From Mycolicibacterium helvum (GTDB lineage Bacteria > Actinomycetota > Actinomycetes > Mycobacteriales > Mycobacteriaceae): a stretch of DNA of 64,000 bases. Positions 25,616 through 36,679 of this stretch are shown piece after piece. The notes below the pieces were generated by a model. It had not been told where the DNA came from, did not search any database, and worked only from the letters and a program-made list of their open reading frames with translations. The translations under genes were made by a program, and so were the position numbers. The DNA is taken from assembly GCF_010731895.1 (NCBI RefSeq), contig NZ_AP022596.1, forward strand, positions 5,580,001 through 5,644,000, read 5' to 3'. Position 1 is the stretch's first letter. Each line of letters opens with the position of its first letter.

Positions 25616-27313
25616 ATGACGGTTCCGCTCGGCGACACCGAGCCGTACTACAACCTCGGGGATTACCACCGTGGAGTCGACACGCCTTCGCCTGCGGCGC
25701 AGCTGTGGGTCGATCGCGGACTGGTGTGGGCCTACGCGTTCAACCACGAGGAGGCGATCGCCTGCTTCGAGCGTGCACTGGCCTTGGACGCCGACCTCGC
25801 GATCGCTCGCTGGGGTATCGCGTACGCCATCGGACCGAACTACAACAAGGCATGGGAGGCCTTCGACCCGGTTGATCTGGCCGCCTCCCTGGCCCGGGCC
25901 CGGATGGAACTGGCGCTGGCCGCCAACGGCCGTGCCAGCGCCGTCGAACGCGCCCTGATCGCGGCACTAGCCACCCGATTCCCCACCGACGACCCCGATG
26001 ACACCGAGGCGCTGGTGGCCGGACACGCCACCTACGCCGATACGATGGCCGAACTGGCGCAGACCTATCCCGACGACATCGACGTGCTGGCCCTGGCTGC
26101 CGATGCGCTGGTGAATCTCACGGCATGGGCGTTGTGGGACACCACAACCGGAGAGTCCGCCCCCGGGTCGCGGGTGCTGGAGGCCAAACGTCTTCTGGAC
26201 CAGGCATTGACCACCGAGGCCGGCCGCGCCCATCCTTTCGTGCTGCACCTGTATATCCACGCGATGGAAATGTCGGCGCACCCCGAGGACGCGCTGCCGG
26301 CCGCCGATCTGCTGCGCGGGCTGGTACCCGATGCCGGCCACCTGCAGCACATGCCGTCTCACATCGACGTGCTGTGCGGCAACTACCGAGATTCGGTGCT
26401 GGCCAACCAGACCGCGGTGACCGCCGATCGGCGTTTCGTCGAACACGCGGGACCGCTGAACTTCTACTCGCTCTACCGGGCGCATGACCTGCACTTCATC
26501 GTCTACTCGGCGATGTTCGCCGGCCAGTCGCGGATCGCACTGCAGGCCGCCGACGAGTTGTCCGGGCAGTTGACGCCCGAGCTGCTGTCCATCGAATCTC
26601 CACCGATGGCCGACTGGCTGGAAGCCTTCGTTCCGCTGCGGGTGCATGTGCTGATCCGGTTCGGCCGCTGGGACGAGCTGATTGCCGAGCCGCTTCCCGA
26701 TGACTCCGAGTTGTATTGCAGCACAACGGCAACGATCCATTATGGTCGAGGCGTCGCGCACGCGGCCAAGGGGCAGTTGGCGCAGGCCGCAGCCGAACGC
26801 GAGGCGTTCACGCAGGCGTATGCCCGCGTCCCGGAATCGCGCTATCTGTTCAACAACACCAGCCGTGACATCCTGGCGGTCGCGGCGGCCATGCTGGACG
26901 GTGAGATCGCCTACCGGAACGACGATTTCGACCAGGCATTCGAGCATCTGCGGCGCGCGATCGCACTCGACGATGCGCTGCCCTACGACGAACCCTGGGG
27001 ATGGATGCAACCCACCCGGCACGCGTACGGCGCGCTCCTGCTGGAGCAAAACCGGGTCGACGAGGCGGCCGCGGTATATGCCGCTGATCTCGGCCTCGAC
27101 CCGACCTTGAGCCGGCCGTGCCAGCATCCGGGCAACGTGTGGAGCCTGCACGGCTATCACGAATGCCTGCAGCGACTGGGGCGCACCGCGGAGGCAATGA
27201 TCATCGGTCGCCAGCTCGAACTGGCCAAGGCCCGCGCGGACGTGCCGATCCTGGCGTCGTGTGCGTGCCGGCTGGAGGTCTTCGAGATCCCGGCCAACGA
27301 GTGTTGCCACTGA
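25616..27313 (+). CDS. tetratricopeptide-repeat protein
   Basis: A 565-residue soluble protein with TPR helices at both ends: EEAIACFERALALDADLAIARWG near the N terminus and FDQAFEHLRRAIALDD and NRVDEAAAVYAADL near the C terminus. It binds partners rather than acting as an enzyme, as far as can be seen. The ATG at 25616 follows GGGTGGGCGGC. Downstream, after 24 bp, is a rhomboid-like membrane protein gene in the same direction. Confidence 0.75.
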   Translation: MTVPLGDTEPYYNLGDYHRGVDTPSPAAQLWVDRGLVWAYAFNHEEAIACFERALALDADLAIARWGIAYAIGPNYNKAWEAFDPVDLAASLARARMELALAANGRASAVERALIAALATRFPTDDPDDTEALVAGHATYADTMAELAQTYPDDIDVLALAADALVNLTAWALWDTTTGESAPGSRVLEAKRLLDQALTTEAGRAHPFVLHLYIHAMEMSAHPEDALPAADLLRGLVPDAGHLQHMPSHIDVLCGNYRDSVLANQTAVTADRRFVEHAGPLNFYSLYRAHDLHFIVYSAMFAGQSRIALQAADELSGQLTPELLSIESPPMADWLEAFVPLRVHVLIRFGRWDELIAEPLPDDSELYCSTTATIHYGRGVAHAAKGQLAQAAAEREAFTQAYARVPESRYLFNNTSRDILAVAAAMLDGEIAYRNDDFDQAFEHLRRAIALDDALPYDEPWGWMQPTRHAYGALLLEQNRVDEAAAVYAADLGLDPTLSRPCQHPGNVWSLHGYHECLQRLGRTAEAMIIGRQLELAKARADVPILASCACRLEVFEIPANECCH

Positions 27314-27337
27314 CACCGTCCCACGTAACCTCAACAC

Positions 27338-28030
27338 GTGCACGACGGCCCCCGACAACCCGCGCCGGTTACCGCGCAGCGCGTCATGTCCCGGCCGATT
27401 GCGCATTTCATCCGCTCGGCGCCGGTGACGTTCACCTGGCTGGCGGTGCTGTTCCTGACGACACTCGCCCAGCATCTGTTGCCCCGGTGGCACCTGATGA
27501 CGCTGCTGCGCAAGGATTCGACCAACCTGCACCACCTGGCATCCGACCCCATCCGGGTGCTGATCACCAGCTTGTTGTGGCTCGACGGCGCCGCCTGGTG
27601 GCCCTATCTCGTGCTGTTCTGCCTCTTCTTGGCCCCGGCCGAGCGCTGGCTTGGCCACCTGCGTTTCGTCATCGCCGGGCTGACCGCCCACATCGTCGCC
27701 ACCTATGCCAGTGAAGGCTTCCTGTACTGGCAGATCCAGGAGGCCATAGTCTCCCCGCGCTACCTCAACGCCCGCGATATCGGGGTCAGCTACTTCGCTG
27801 TCGGCATCATCGGGCTGCTGACCTACCGCATCGTGCGCCCGTGGCGCTGGCTGTACCTGATCACCGCGCTCGCGTGGTTCATCGGGGCGGTGTTGATCAG
27901 CCCCACGTTCACTCCAGTCGGGCATCTGGTCGCGCTGATGGTCGGGCTGGCGTGTTATCCGCTTGCCCGTAGGCGGCCCGGCCCTGGAATCGATCCGTCG
28001 TGGCTGCTACGACGCCGGAGCCGTGCGTAG
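27338..28030 (+). CDS. rhomboid-like membrane protein
   Basis: A 230-residue integral membrane protein with about six transmembrane helices. Two of the rhomboid-protease hallmarks are in place: Ser151 in the GVSYF motif at a helix start and His196 in PVGHLVALMVGLAC in the last helix; a His118 in the second helix matches the oxyanion-side residue. The canonical GxSG is GVSY, so activity is uncertain. It may cleave or only bind membrane substrates. It lies in a co-directional run with the TPR, deaminase and amylase genes. Confidence 0.65.
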   Translation: MHDGPRQPAPVTAQRVMSRPIAHFIRSAPVTFTWLAVLFLTTLAQHLLPRWHLMTLLRKDSTNLHHLASDPIRVLITSLLWLDGAAWWPYLVLFCLFLAPAERWLGHLRFVIAGLTAHIVATYASEGFLYWQIQEAIVSPRYLNARDIGVSYFAVGIIGLLTYRIVRPWRWLYLITALAWFIGAVLISPTFTPVGHLVALMVGLACYPLARRRPGPGIDPSWLLRRRSRA

Positions 28031-28041
28031 AGTGAGACAGC

Positions 28042-28521
28042 GTGGCGCTCGACGACGAGGACATCCGGCGGCTCGGCCGCTGTGTCGAACTCGCCCGCAC
28101 CGCGCTGACGGCCGGTGACGAGCCGTTCGGCTCGATTCTGGTCGACGCCGACGGCCACGTCCTGTTCGAGGACCACAATCACGTCGCAGGCGGTGACGCC
28201 ACCGCGCATCCCGAGCTGGCGATCGCGCAGTGGTCGGTGGCCAACCTGGCCCCCGACGACCGCGCTCGCGCCACCGTCTACACCTCGGGTGAGCACTGCC
28301 CGATGTGCGCGGCCGCACACGCCTGGGTTGGCCTGGGCCGCATCGTGTTTGCGGTTTCCGGCGGGCAACTGGCCCAGTGGCTGACGGAGTGGCGGGTGCC
28401 ACTTCCACCGGTGGCGACGCTGCCGATCACCGCGGTGGCCCCACAGCTCACGGTCGACGGACCGGCGCGGGAGTACCGCGACGAGATGATGGCCCTCTAC
28501 GCCGCGAAGTTCGCGCCGTGA
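28042..28521 (+). CDS. nucleoside/tRNA-type deaminase
   Basis: A 159-residue zinc-dependent deaminase. The zinc site is HPE (the usual HAE) followed by TSGEHCPMCAAAH, the PCxxC motif. Typical members deaminate guanine, cytosine or tRNA adenosine; the PxGSILVDADG start is characteristic. Exact base specificity cannot be assigned. The stop overlaps the following GTG start (GTGA) of the amylase-family gene, an unusual functional pairing. Confidence 0.82.
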   Translation: MALDDEDIRRLGRCVELARTALTAGDEPFGSILVDADGHVLFEDHNHVAGGDATAHPELAIAQWSVANLAPDDRARATVYTSGEHCPMCAAAHAWVGLGRIVFAVSGGQLAQWLTEWRVPLPPVATLPITAVAPQLTVDGPAREYRDEMMALYAAKFAP

Positions 28522-29831
28522 GCGGGCCGAACTGGGTACGTCACGCGATCTGGTGGCACCTCTATCCCCTGGGCTTCGTCGGCGCCTTCCCCAACGCCCA
28601 ACCGCCCGAAGCGAAAGAGCACCGGCTGCGCCGCGTCATCGACTGGCTCGACCACGCGGTCGAACTCGGCACCTCCGGCATCGCGCTGGGCCCGGTCTTC
28701 GCGTCCCGCACCCACGGCTACGACACCACCGATCACTTCCACATCGACCCCCGCCTTGGTGAGGATGCCGATTTCGATCACCTCGTGCAAGAAGCTCACC
28801 GGCGTGGGCTGCGGGTGCTACTCGACGGTGTGTTCAACCATGTCGGAACCGATTTCGACCGTTACCGCCGCGCTGTCGAGGACGAAGACGCGGAATCGAT
28901 CGGCTGGTTCCGCGGCCGGCCCGGCCGCTTCCACACCTTCGAGGGTCACGGCGAACTCGTCACTCTCAACCACGGCAGCCCGGCCGTCGTCGACTACACC
29001 GTCGACGTGATGAACCACTGGCTGGGCCGTGGCGCCGACGGCTGGCGCCTCGACGCCGCCTACGCCGTGCCAGAATCCTTTTGGGCGCAGGTGCTTCCCC
29101 GGGTCCGCGACGCGCATCCTGAGGCGTGGTTCGTCGCCGAGGTCATCCACGGTGACTACGCCGCGTTCGTCGACGGCTCCCGCGTCGACTCGGTGACGCA
29201 ATATGAGCTGTGGAAGGCGATCTGGAGCAGCCTCAACGACGGCAATTTCCACGAGCTGGACTGGGCGCTGCAGCGCCACAACGACTTTCTCGCCACCTTC
29301 GCTCCCCTGACCTTCGTCGGCAATCACGACGTGACCCGCATCGCCAGCCAGCTGCACCGCCCCGAGCATGTGGCGCATGCGCTGGTGCTGCTGTTCACCA
29401 CCGGCGGCGTGCCCACTGTCTACGCCGGCGACGAGCTCGGATTCCGCGGTGTCAAGGAGGAGCGGGCCGGTGGCGACGACGCGGTTCGCCCCGAGTTCGG
29501 CCCGCCACCGGCGCAACTGGACGAGGCTGGGCGCGCGACACTGAGCCTGCACCAGTATCTGATCGGGCTGCGCCGGCGAAATCCATGGCTGCACGAAGCG
29601 AAAACCACTGCGCTGCAACTAGACAACCGGACCTACGCGTACGAGACCCGTAACGGTGACGATGCGCTGATCGTCGCGCTGAATATCGACAACTCGCCGA
29701 TGCCCCTGCCGGTGACCGCGCTCATCGGCGGGCAGGCCCAGCTGGTGGGCGGCACGGCGGCACCGCCGGAGGAGATCGTCAGCGACGTCGTCGTCCCCCC
29801 ACAGGGTTGGCTGGTCCTGCGCCCTCGTTAG
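28518..29831 (+). CDS. alpha-amylase-family (GH13) glycosidase
   Basis: A 437-residue GH13 enzyme. Region I DGVFNHVG, region II DGWRLDAAY (nucleophile Asp), region III WFVAEVIHG (acid/base Glu) and region IV FVGNHDVTR are all present. It hydrolyses or transfers alpha-glucosidic bonds; there is no signal peptide. Its GTG overlaps the deaminase stop, and it converges with the DUF1810 gene (4-bp overlap). A link to trehalose or glycogen metabolism is possible but not specific. Confidence 0.85.
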   Translation: MSGPNWVRHAIWWHLYPLGFVGAFPNAQPPEAKEHRLRRVIDWLDHAVELGTSGIALGPVFASRTHGYDTTDHFHIDPRLGEDADFDHLVQEAHRRGLRVLLDGVFNHVGTDFDRYRRAVEDEDAESIGWFRGRPGRFHTFEGHGELVTLNHGSPAVVDYTVDVMNHWLGRGADGWRLDAAYAVPESFWAQVLPRVRDAHPEAWFVAEVIHGDYAAFVDGSRVDSVTQYELWKAIWSSLNDGNFHELDWALQRHNDFLATFAPLTFVGNHDVTRIASQLHRPEHVAHALVLLFTTGGVPTVYAGDELGFRGVKEERAGGDDAVRPEFGPPPAQLDEAGRATLSLHQYLIGLRRRNPWLHEAKTTALQLDNRTYAYETRNGDDALIVALNIDNSPMPLPVTALIGGQAQLVGGTAAPPEEIVSDVVVPPQGWLVLRPR

Positions 29832-30247
29832 AGCAGTTGCAGGGTGTGCGGATCCTGTTCGCCGGCGTAGAACTTGTGTAGGACCCCCAGGAAATCCGCG
29901 TTGTCGTCGCCGGCTTGAGCGAAGAGCGTCATCGACGAGCGCACCTTCAGGTTGTCCGGCCAGGGGAAGATCTCCTTGATCGAGGCGCCTTCGATGGCTG
30001 CCAGCAGCCGAGTGCACTCACGCAGCCGTGCGCCGAGCACCGGATGGGCCAGGTAGGCCTGCGCTTCGGCTAGCGATTTGATTCCGTAAAGCCTTGCCGT
30101 TGAACTACTTCCGAGTCCTGCGAGCTGTGGGAAAATGAACCAGATCCAGTGGCTGTGTTTGGTGCCGGCTCGCAGCTCGGCGACCGCCCGGTCGTACATA
30201 CGATCCTGCGCATCGATGAAGCGTTGCAGGTCGAACGGGTCATCCAT
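29828..30247 (-). CDS. DUF1810-family protein
   Basis: A 139-residue DUF1810 protein, recognisable from DPFDLQRFIDAQ at the start, HWIWFIFPQLAGLG in the middle and the conserved KVRSSMTLFAQA segment. The family is widespread in bacteria, similar in size to M. tuberculosis Rv1873, and has no established function. It converges on the amylase gene; its promoter side faces the 213-bp gap before fbpC. Confidence 0.85.
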   Translation of the reverse strand: MDDPFDLQRFIDAQDRMYDRAVAELRAGTKHSHWIWFIFPQLAGLGSSSTARLYGIKSLAEAQAYLAHPVLGARLRECTRLLAAIEGASIKEIFPWPDNLKVRSSMTLFAQAGDDNADFLGVLHKFYAGEQDPHTLQLL

Positions 30248-30409
30248 TGCTCCACCGTATCGTTGCCGGGGCGTGACCGTCCCGTTATTGACGACTAATT
30301 CAAAGTTGTTGAGATACCGCAGATCCCGAGTCCAGCACGTCTCCTTATCGTTAGCGAACCGCGACTTGGCGCACCGCGGCGCGTACCGAGTCGGGGCTAC
30401 GCATCGTGA

Positions 30410-31471
<1,062 letters not shown>

Positions 31472-31488
31472 TCCAGCGCACAACACAA

Positions 31489-31524
31489 CAGCGAGCCTGT
31501 CGCCCCCCGGCGGCAGGCTCGCTG
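31489..31524 (+). terminator. strong hairpin terminator after fbpC
   Basis: CAGCGAGCCTG and CAGGCTCGCTG form a perfect 11-bp stem, lengthened by TGTCGCC/GGCGGCA-type pairing inside, followed by a short T-containing tail (CTTTGTG). It lies 18 bp after the fbpC stop and separates it from lon. Confidence 0.75.
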
Positions 31525-31557
31525 CTTTGTGTGGGGAACAAACTGGAATCGATCAAG

Positions 31558-31578
31558 GTTGAGTCGATCAGACTGAAC
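31558..31578. promoter_or_regulatory. HAIR-like (HspR) element upstream of lon
   Basis: GTTGAGT-(7 nt)-ACTGAAC matches the HspR HAIR consensus CTTGAGT-N7-ACTCAAG at 11 of 14 defined positions and sits 13 bp before the lon ATG. In Streptomyces lon belongs to the HspR regulon, so heat-shock repression is plausible here. An HspR-binding test would settle it. Confidence 0.5.
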
Positions 31579-31590
31579 TTTGGAGGATTG

Positions 31591-33924
<2,334 letters not shown>

Positions 33925-33944
33925 TCACCCACGACTAGTCGCAG

Positions 33945-33978
33945 AATCGCACGAATCCTCTCGGATTCGTGCGATTTT
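33945..33978. terminator. 14-bp perfect hairpin after lon
   Basis: AATCGCACGAATCC pairs perfectly with GGATTCGTGCGATT across a 4-nt loop, with TTGTG following. It lies 20 bp after the lon stop and is the strongest terminator in the window. Confidence 0.85.
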
Positions 33979-34008
33979 GTGTCTGCCGGCCGTGGTAGGA
34001 CAAATCGC

Positions 34009-34341
34009 ATGGCCTACGACGAAGATCTGGTGAACCGGCTGCGCGAGCTTCTCGCTGCCGAGCGTGGCATCGACGAGAAGCGGATGTTCGGCGGCCTGGC
34101 CTTCCTGATCAACGGCAATATGGCGGTGGCGGCCAGCGGGGGCGGTGGCCTGATGGTTCGGGTACCGCCCGAGGACACCGCCGCTCTGGTGGCCCGTGCG
34201 CACGTCGAGCCGATGATCATGGCGGGCCGTGAAACTCGTGGCTGGATTCGGGTCGAAGACCCCGGCATGCGAACCAAGCGCCAGCTGGAGAGCTGGGTGA
34301 CCCGTGGGATCGATTATGCGAGATCCCTGCCGCCGAAGTAA
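34009..34341 (+). CDS. TfoX/Sxy N-terminal-domain protein
   Basis: A 110-residue protein equal to one TfoX N-terminal domain: VNRLRELLAAERGIDEKRMFGGLAF, then MAVAASGGGGLMVRV and a C-terminal GWIRVEDPGM strand. Competence regulators in gamma-proteobacteria share the fold, but stand-alone mycobacterial members have no known role. ATG at 34009; the lon terminator is 30 bp upstream, so it has its own promoter. Confidence 0.8.
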   Translation: MAYDEDLVNRLRELLAAERGIDEKRMFGGLAFLINGNMAVAASGGGGLMVRVPPEDTAALVARAHVEPMIMAGRETRGWIRVEDPGMRTKRQLESWVTRGIDYARSLPPK

Positions 34342-34379
34342 TCCGGAATAAATCACGATGAGTGCCGCTTGTCGCGTGC

Positions 34380-35195
34380 ATGACCTTTCCCGTGCGCATT
34401 GCCGTTCAGATTCAGCCGGCCGACACCCCTGACTACGCCACCTGGCGGCAGGCCGTCCTGCATGCCGAGGAGATCGGGGTGGACGTCATCTTCGGCTACG
34501 ACCACTTCCACGCACCGTTCATCGAGTCGATCGTCGATGCGAAACCGGTGCTGGCCGAAGTTCAGCCCGATGTGAACAACTTCGAGGGCTGGACGGCGCT
34601 GGCATCCTGGGGCGAGATCACCACGCGTGCCGAGCTCGGACTGCTGGTGGCGGGGATCGGCTATCGCAATCCGGACCTGCTCGCGGACATGGCGCGCACC
34701 GTCGACCACATCAGTGGTGGGCGGGCCATCCTTGGCGTCGGCGCCGGTTGGTACGAGAAGGATTACACCACTTACGGTTTCGACTACGGAACGGTCAAAT
34801 CCCGAGCCGACCTGTTCGATGAGGGACTCCTGCGCATCGAGCGCCGCTTCGAGCTGCTGCGGCCGGCACCGCTGCGCAAGATTCCGATCCTGATCGGTGG
34901 ATCGGGCCCGAAGCGCACGTTGCCCGCCGTCGCGCGCCACGCCGATATCTGGCATACCTTCCTGCCGATCGACGCCTACCGCGAGGCCAGCACCCGTGTC
35001 GGCGAGTTGGCCACCGGATTCGGGCGCGCGGACAGCGATATCGAGCGATCGACGTTCTGGACCGATCCGCGGTCGGCGGACGACTACCTGTCAGCGGGAG
35101 CGACGTTGTTTCACACCGAGGTCCGCGCGTCCGCGGGCAAGTATGACCTCAGCACCGTCGAGAAGATGATCGACTGGCGCGATACGAAGCGCTGA
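34380..35195 (+). CDS. F420-dependent LLM-class oxidoreductase
   Basis: About 271 residues, luciferase-like. VIFGYDHFHAP is the active-site His strand, AGIGYRNPDLLADMARTVDHIS is the conserved middle block and GGRAILGVGAGWYEKDY the F420-phosphate region. It should be a reduced-F420-dependent reductase; the substrate is unknown. ATG at 34380 is preferred to the in-frame GTG at 34362. It is a distant paralogue of the LLM genes at 754, 48257 and 58961. Confidence 0.85.
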   Translation: MTFPVRIAVQIQPADTPDYATWRQAVLHAEEIGVDVIFGYDHFHAPFIESIVDAKPVLAEVQPDVNNFEGWTALASWGEITTRAELGLLVAGIGYRNPDLLADMARTVDHISGGRAILGVGAGWYEKDYTTYGFDYGTVKSRADLFDEGLLRIERRFELLRPAPLRKIPILIGGSGPKRTLPAVARHADIWHTFLPIDAYREASTRVGELATGFGRADSDIERSTFWTDPRSADDYLSAGATLFHTEVRASAGKYDLSTVEKMIDWRDTKR

Positions 35196-35278
35196 TCACA
35201 GTGGTGTCAATGACGCGCGGTCGCTGCGGGGAAAACTGACGCCGTTTCACTAATTGGCCCCGGGGGTATCGCCGCCTG

Positions 35279-35920
35279 ATGGACGACTGGGAGGCTCGGG
35301 ATCTCGTGCGGCGGCTGCGCAAGCATGCCGGCACCACCTATGCCGCCGAAGCCGGGATCACCCTGCGGGACGCCCCGATGCCGTTGTTCCAGCTGATGGT
35401 GCTGTGCATGCTGGCAAGCAAACCTATCGACGCCGCCATCGCGGCACAGGCCGCCAAGGAGCTGTTCCGGGCGGGGCTTCGCACGCCGAACTCGGTACTG
35501 ACCGCCGACCGGCCGACGATGCTCGAGGCATTCAGTCGGGCGCGCTACGTGCGCTACGACGAGAGCTCTGCGTCGCGGCTCAGCCAGATCGCCAACCGGG
35601 TCGACAGGGATTATCACGGCGACCTTCGCATCCTGGCCCGGATCGGCAAGCCCGATGTGCGGGCCACCAAGGTGCTACTCAAGCAGTTCGCCGGAATCGG
35701 CGACACCGGGGCCGACATCTTCCTGCGCGAGGTGCAGGATGTATGGCCTTGGGTGAGGCCGTACTTCGACAAACGCGCACTGGACACCGCCAGCGAACTG
35801 GGGCTCCCCCGCGAGCCCGACAAGCTGGCGGCTCTCACCGGGCGGGCGGTCGCACCGCTGGCCGCAGCGCTGGTGCGCGTCTCGCTGGATGACGGGATCC
35901 GCGAGCTACTCGGTCGTTGA
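35279..35920 (+). CDS. HhH-GPD (endonuclease III-like) protein lacking catalytic Lys
   Basis: A 213-residue helix-hairpin-helix protein. The hairpin FAGIGDTGADIFL corresponds to the Nth signature LPGVGRKTA, but Lys is Thr143, and there is no C-terminal 4Fe-4S cysteine set. The Asp-containing block that follows (VWPWVRPYFDKR) partly survives. It may bind DNA or act as a monofunctional glycosylase; that is inference. Its 3' end overlaps the convergent membrane-protein gene by 15 bp. Confidence 0.7.
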   Translation: MDDWEARDLVRRLRKHAGTTYAAEAGITLRDAPMPLFQLMVLCMLASKPIDAAIAAQAAKELFRAGLRTPNSVLTADRPTMLEAFSRARYVRYDESSASRLSQIANRVDRDYHGDLRILARIGKPDVRATKVLLKQFAGIGDTGADIFLREVQDVWPWVRPYFDKRALDTASELGLPREPDKLAALTGRAVAPLAAALVRVSLDDGIRELLGR

Positions 35921-36655
35921 GTCCGGTTCGAGGAGTCTCTTTCGGGCGGTGGCGAATTCGGCGTCGGTGAGGTCGCCCCGGTCTCGCATGGTTTTCAGCG
36001 TGCGCAACCGGTCAGCGACTTCGGGCTCGAGATCAGTGGGTTGTGGGGCGGCCCGCAGGATCGGCTCGTCTTCGATCAGCTCGATATGGTCTGGCCGATC
36101 CGGGTCGATGCGCACCGCCACCCGGTCCTCGGACTCGGGCACCTCGCCGAGGGTGAACGTCCCGGTCAGGCGGGCCTCGTAAGACGCTGCGCCGTCGGAT
36201 CGTTCGATGCTCAGGCGCAGCACACGGCGGCCGGCATCCTTGTTGACCACGACGTTGAAGACCGGCCGGATCACCTCGAGGACAACACCGGTCCCCCGCA
36301 CGCCGTCGCGGCGTAGCCGATCCACTTCTGCGACCCGGACGACCAGCAAGGTCGCGTATCCGGCGATAAGTACGGTCCACAACACCAGCCACCACAGGGA
36401 CAGCGGCGCCGTCCAGTCGGCGGCCCACGGAACCATTGACGCAATGAACCATCCGGGCAGTACGGGGCGCGGTGATCGGCGCGAAATCATCAGGAAGACA
36501 ACGAACTGCGCGACGTACCCGACCAGCCAGACACCGAGCACCCGGCCGCTGGCCGCCGCCGAACCGACGTGGTCGAGCATCCGGGTACCAATCAGGGCCG
36601 GCACCACGATCAGTGCGTACCACAGCGCCGAGAGGATCGCGATCGTCCGCCACAT
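35906..36655 (-). CDS. membrane protein with C-terminal SHOCT-like domain
   Basis: About 249 residues. Three or four N-terminal transmembrane helices (LSALWYALIVVPALIG, VWLVGYVAQFVVFLMI, LWWLVLWTVLIAGYATLLVV) are followed by a soluble beta-rich region and a SHOCT-like tail (RTLKTMRDRGDLTDAEFATARKRLL). SHOCT domains often mediate oligomerisation of small membrane proteins. The function is unknown. Its end overlaps the HhH gene by 15 bp. Confidence 0.65.
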   Translation of the reverse strand: MWRTIAILSALWYALIVVPALIGTRMLDHVGSAAASGRVLGVWLVGYVAQFVVFLMISRRSPRPVLPGWFIASMVPWAADWTAPLSLWWLVLWTVLIAGYATLLVVRVAEVDRLRRDGVRGTGVVLEVIRPVFNVVVNKDAGRRVLRLSIERSDGAASYEARLTGTFTLGEVPESEDRVAVRIDPDRPDHIELIEDEPILRAAPQPTDLEPEVADRLRTLKTMRDRGDLTDAEFATARKRLLEPDSTTE

Positions 36656-36679
36656 CACCGGGACACGGTATACCTCACC

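Noticed and set aside
25967..27925. A very long minus-strand open frame opposite the TPR and rhomboid-like genes
   Set aside because: It is a by-product of high GC codon bias; its product has no domain pattern, and the opposite strand carries well-formed TPR and membrane proteins.
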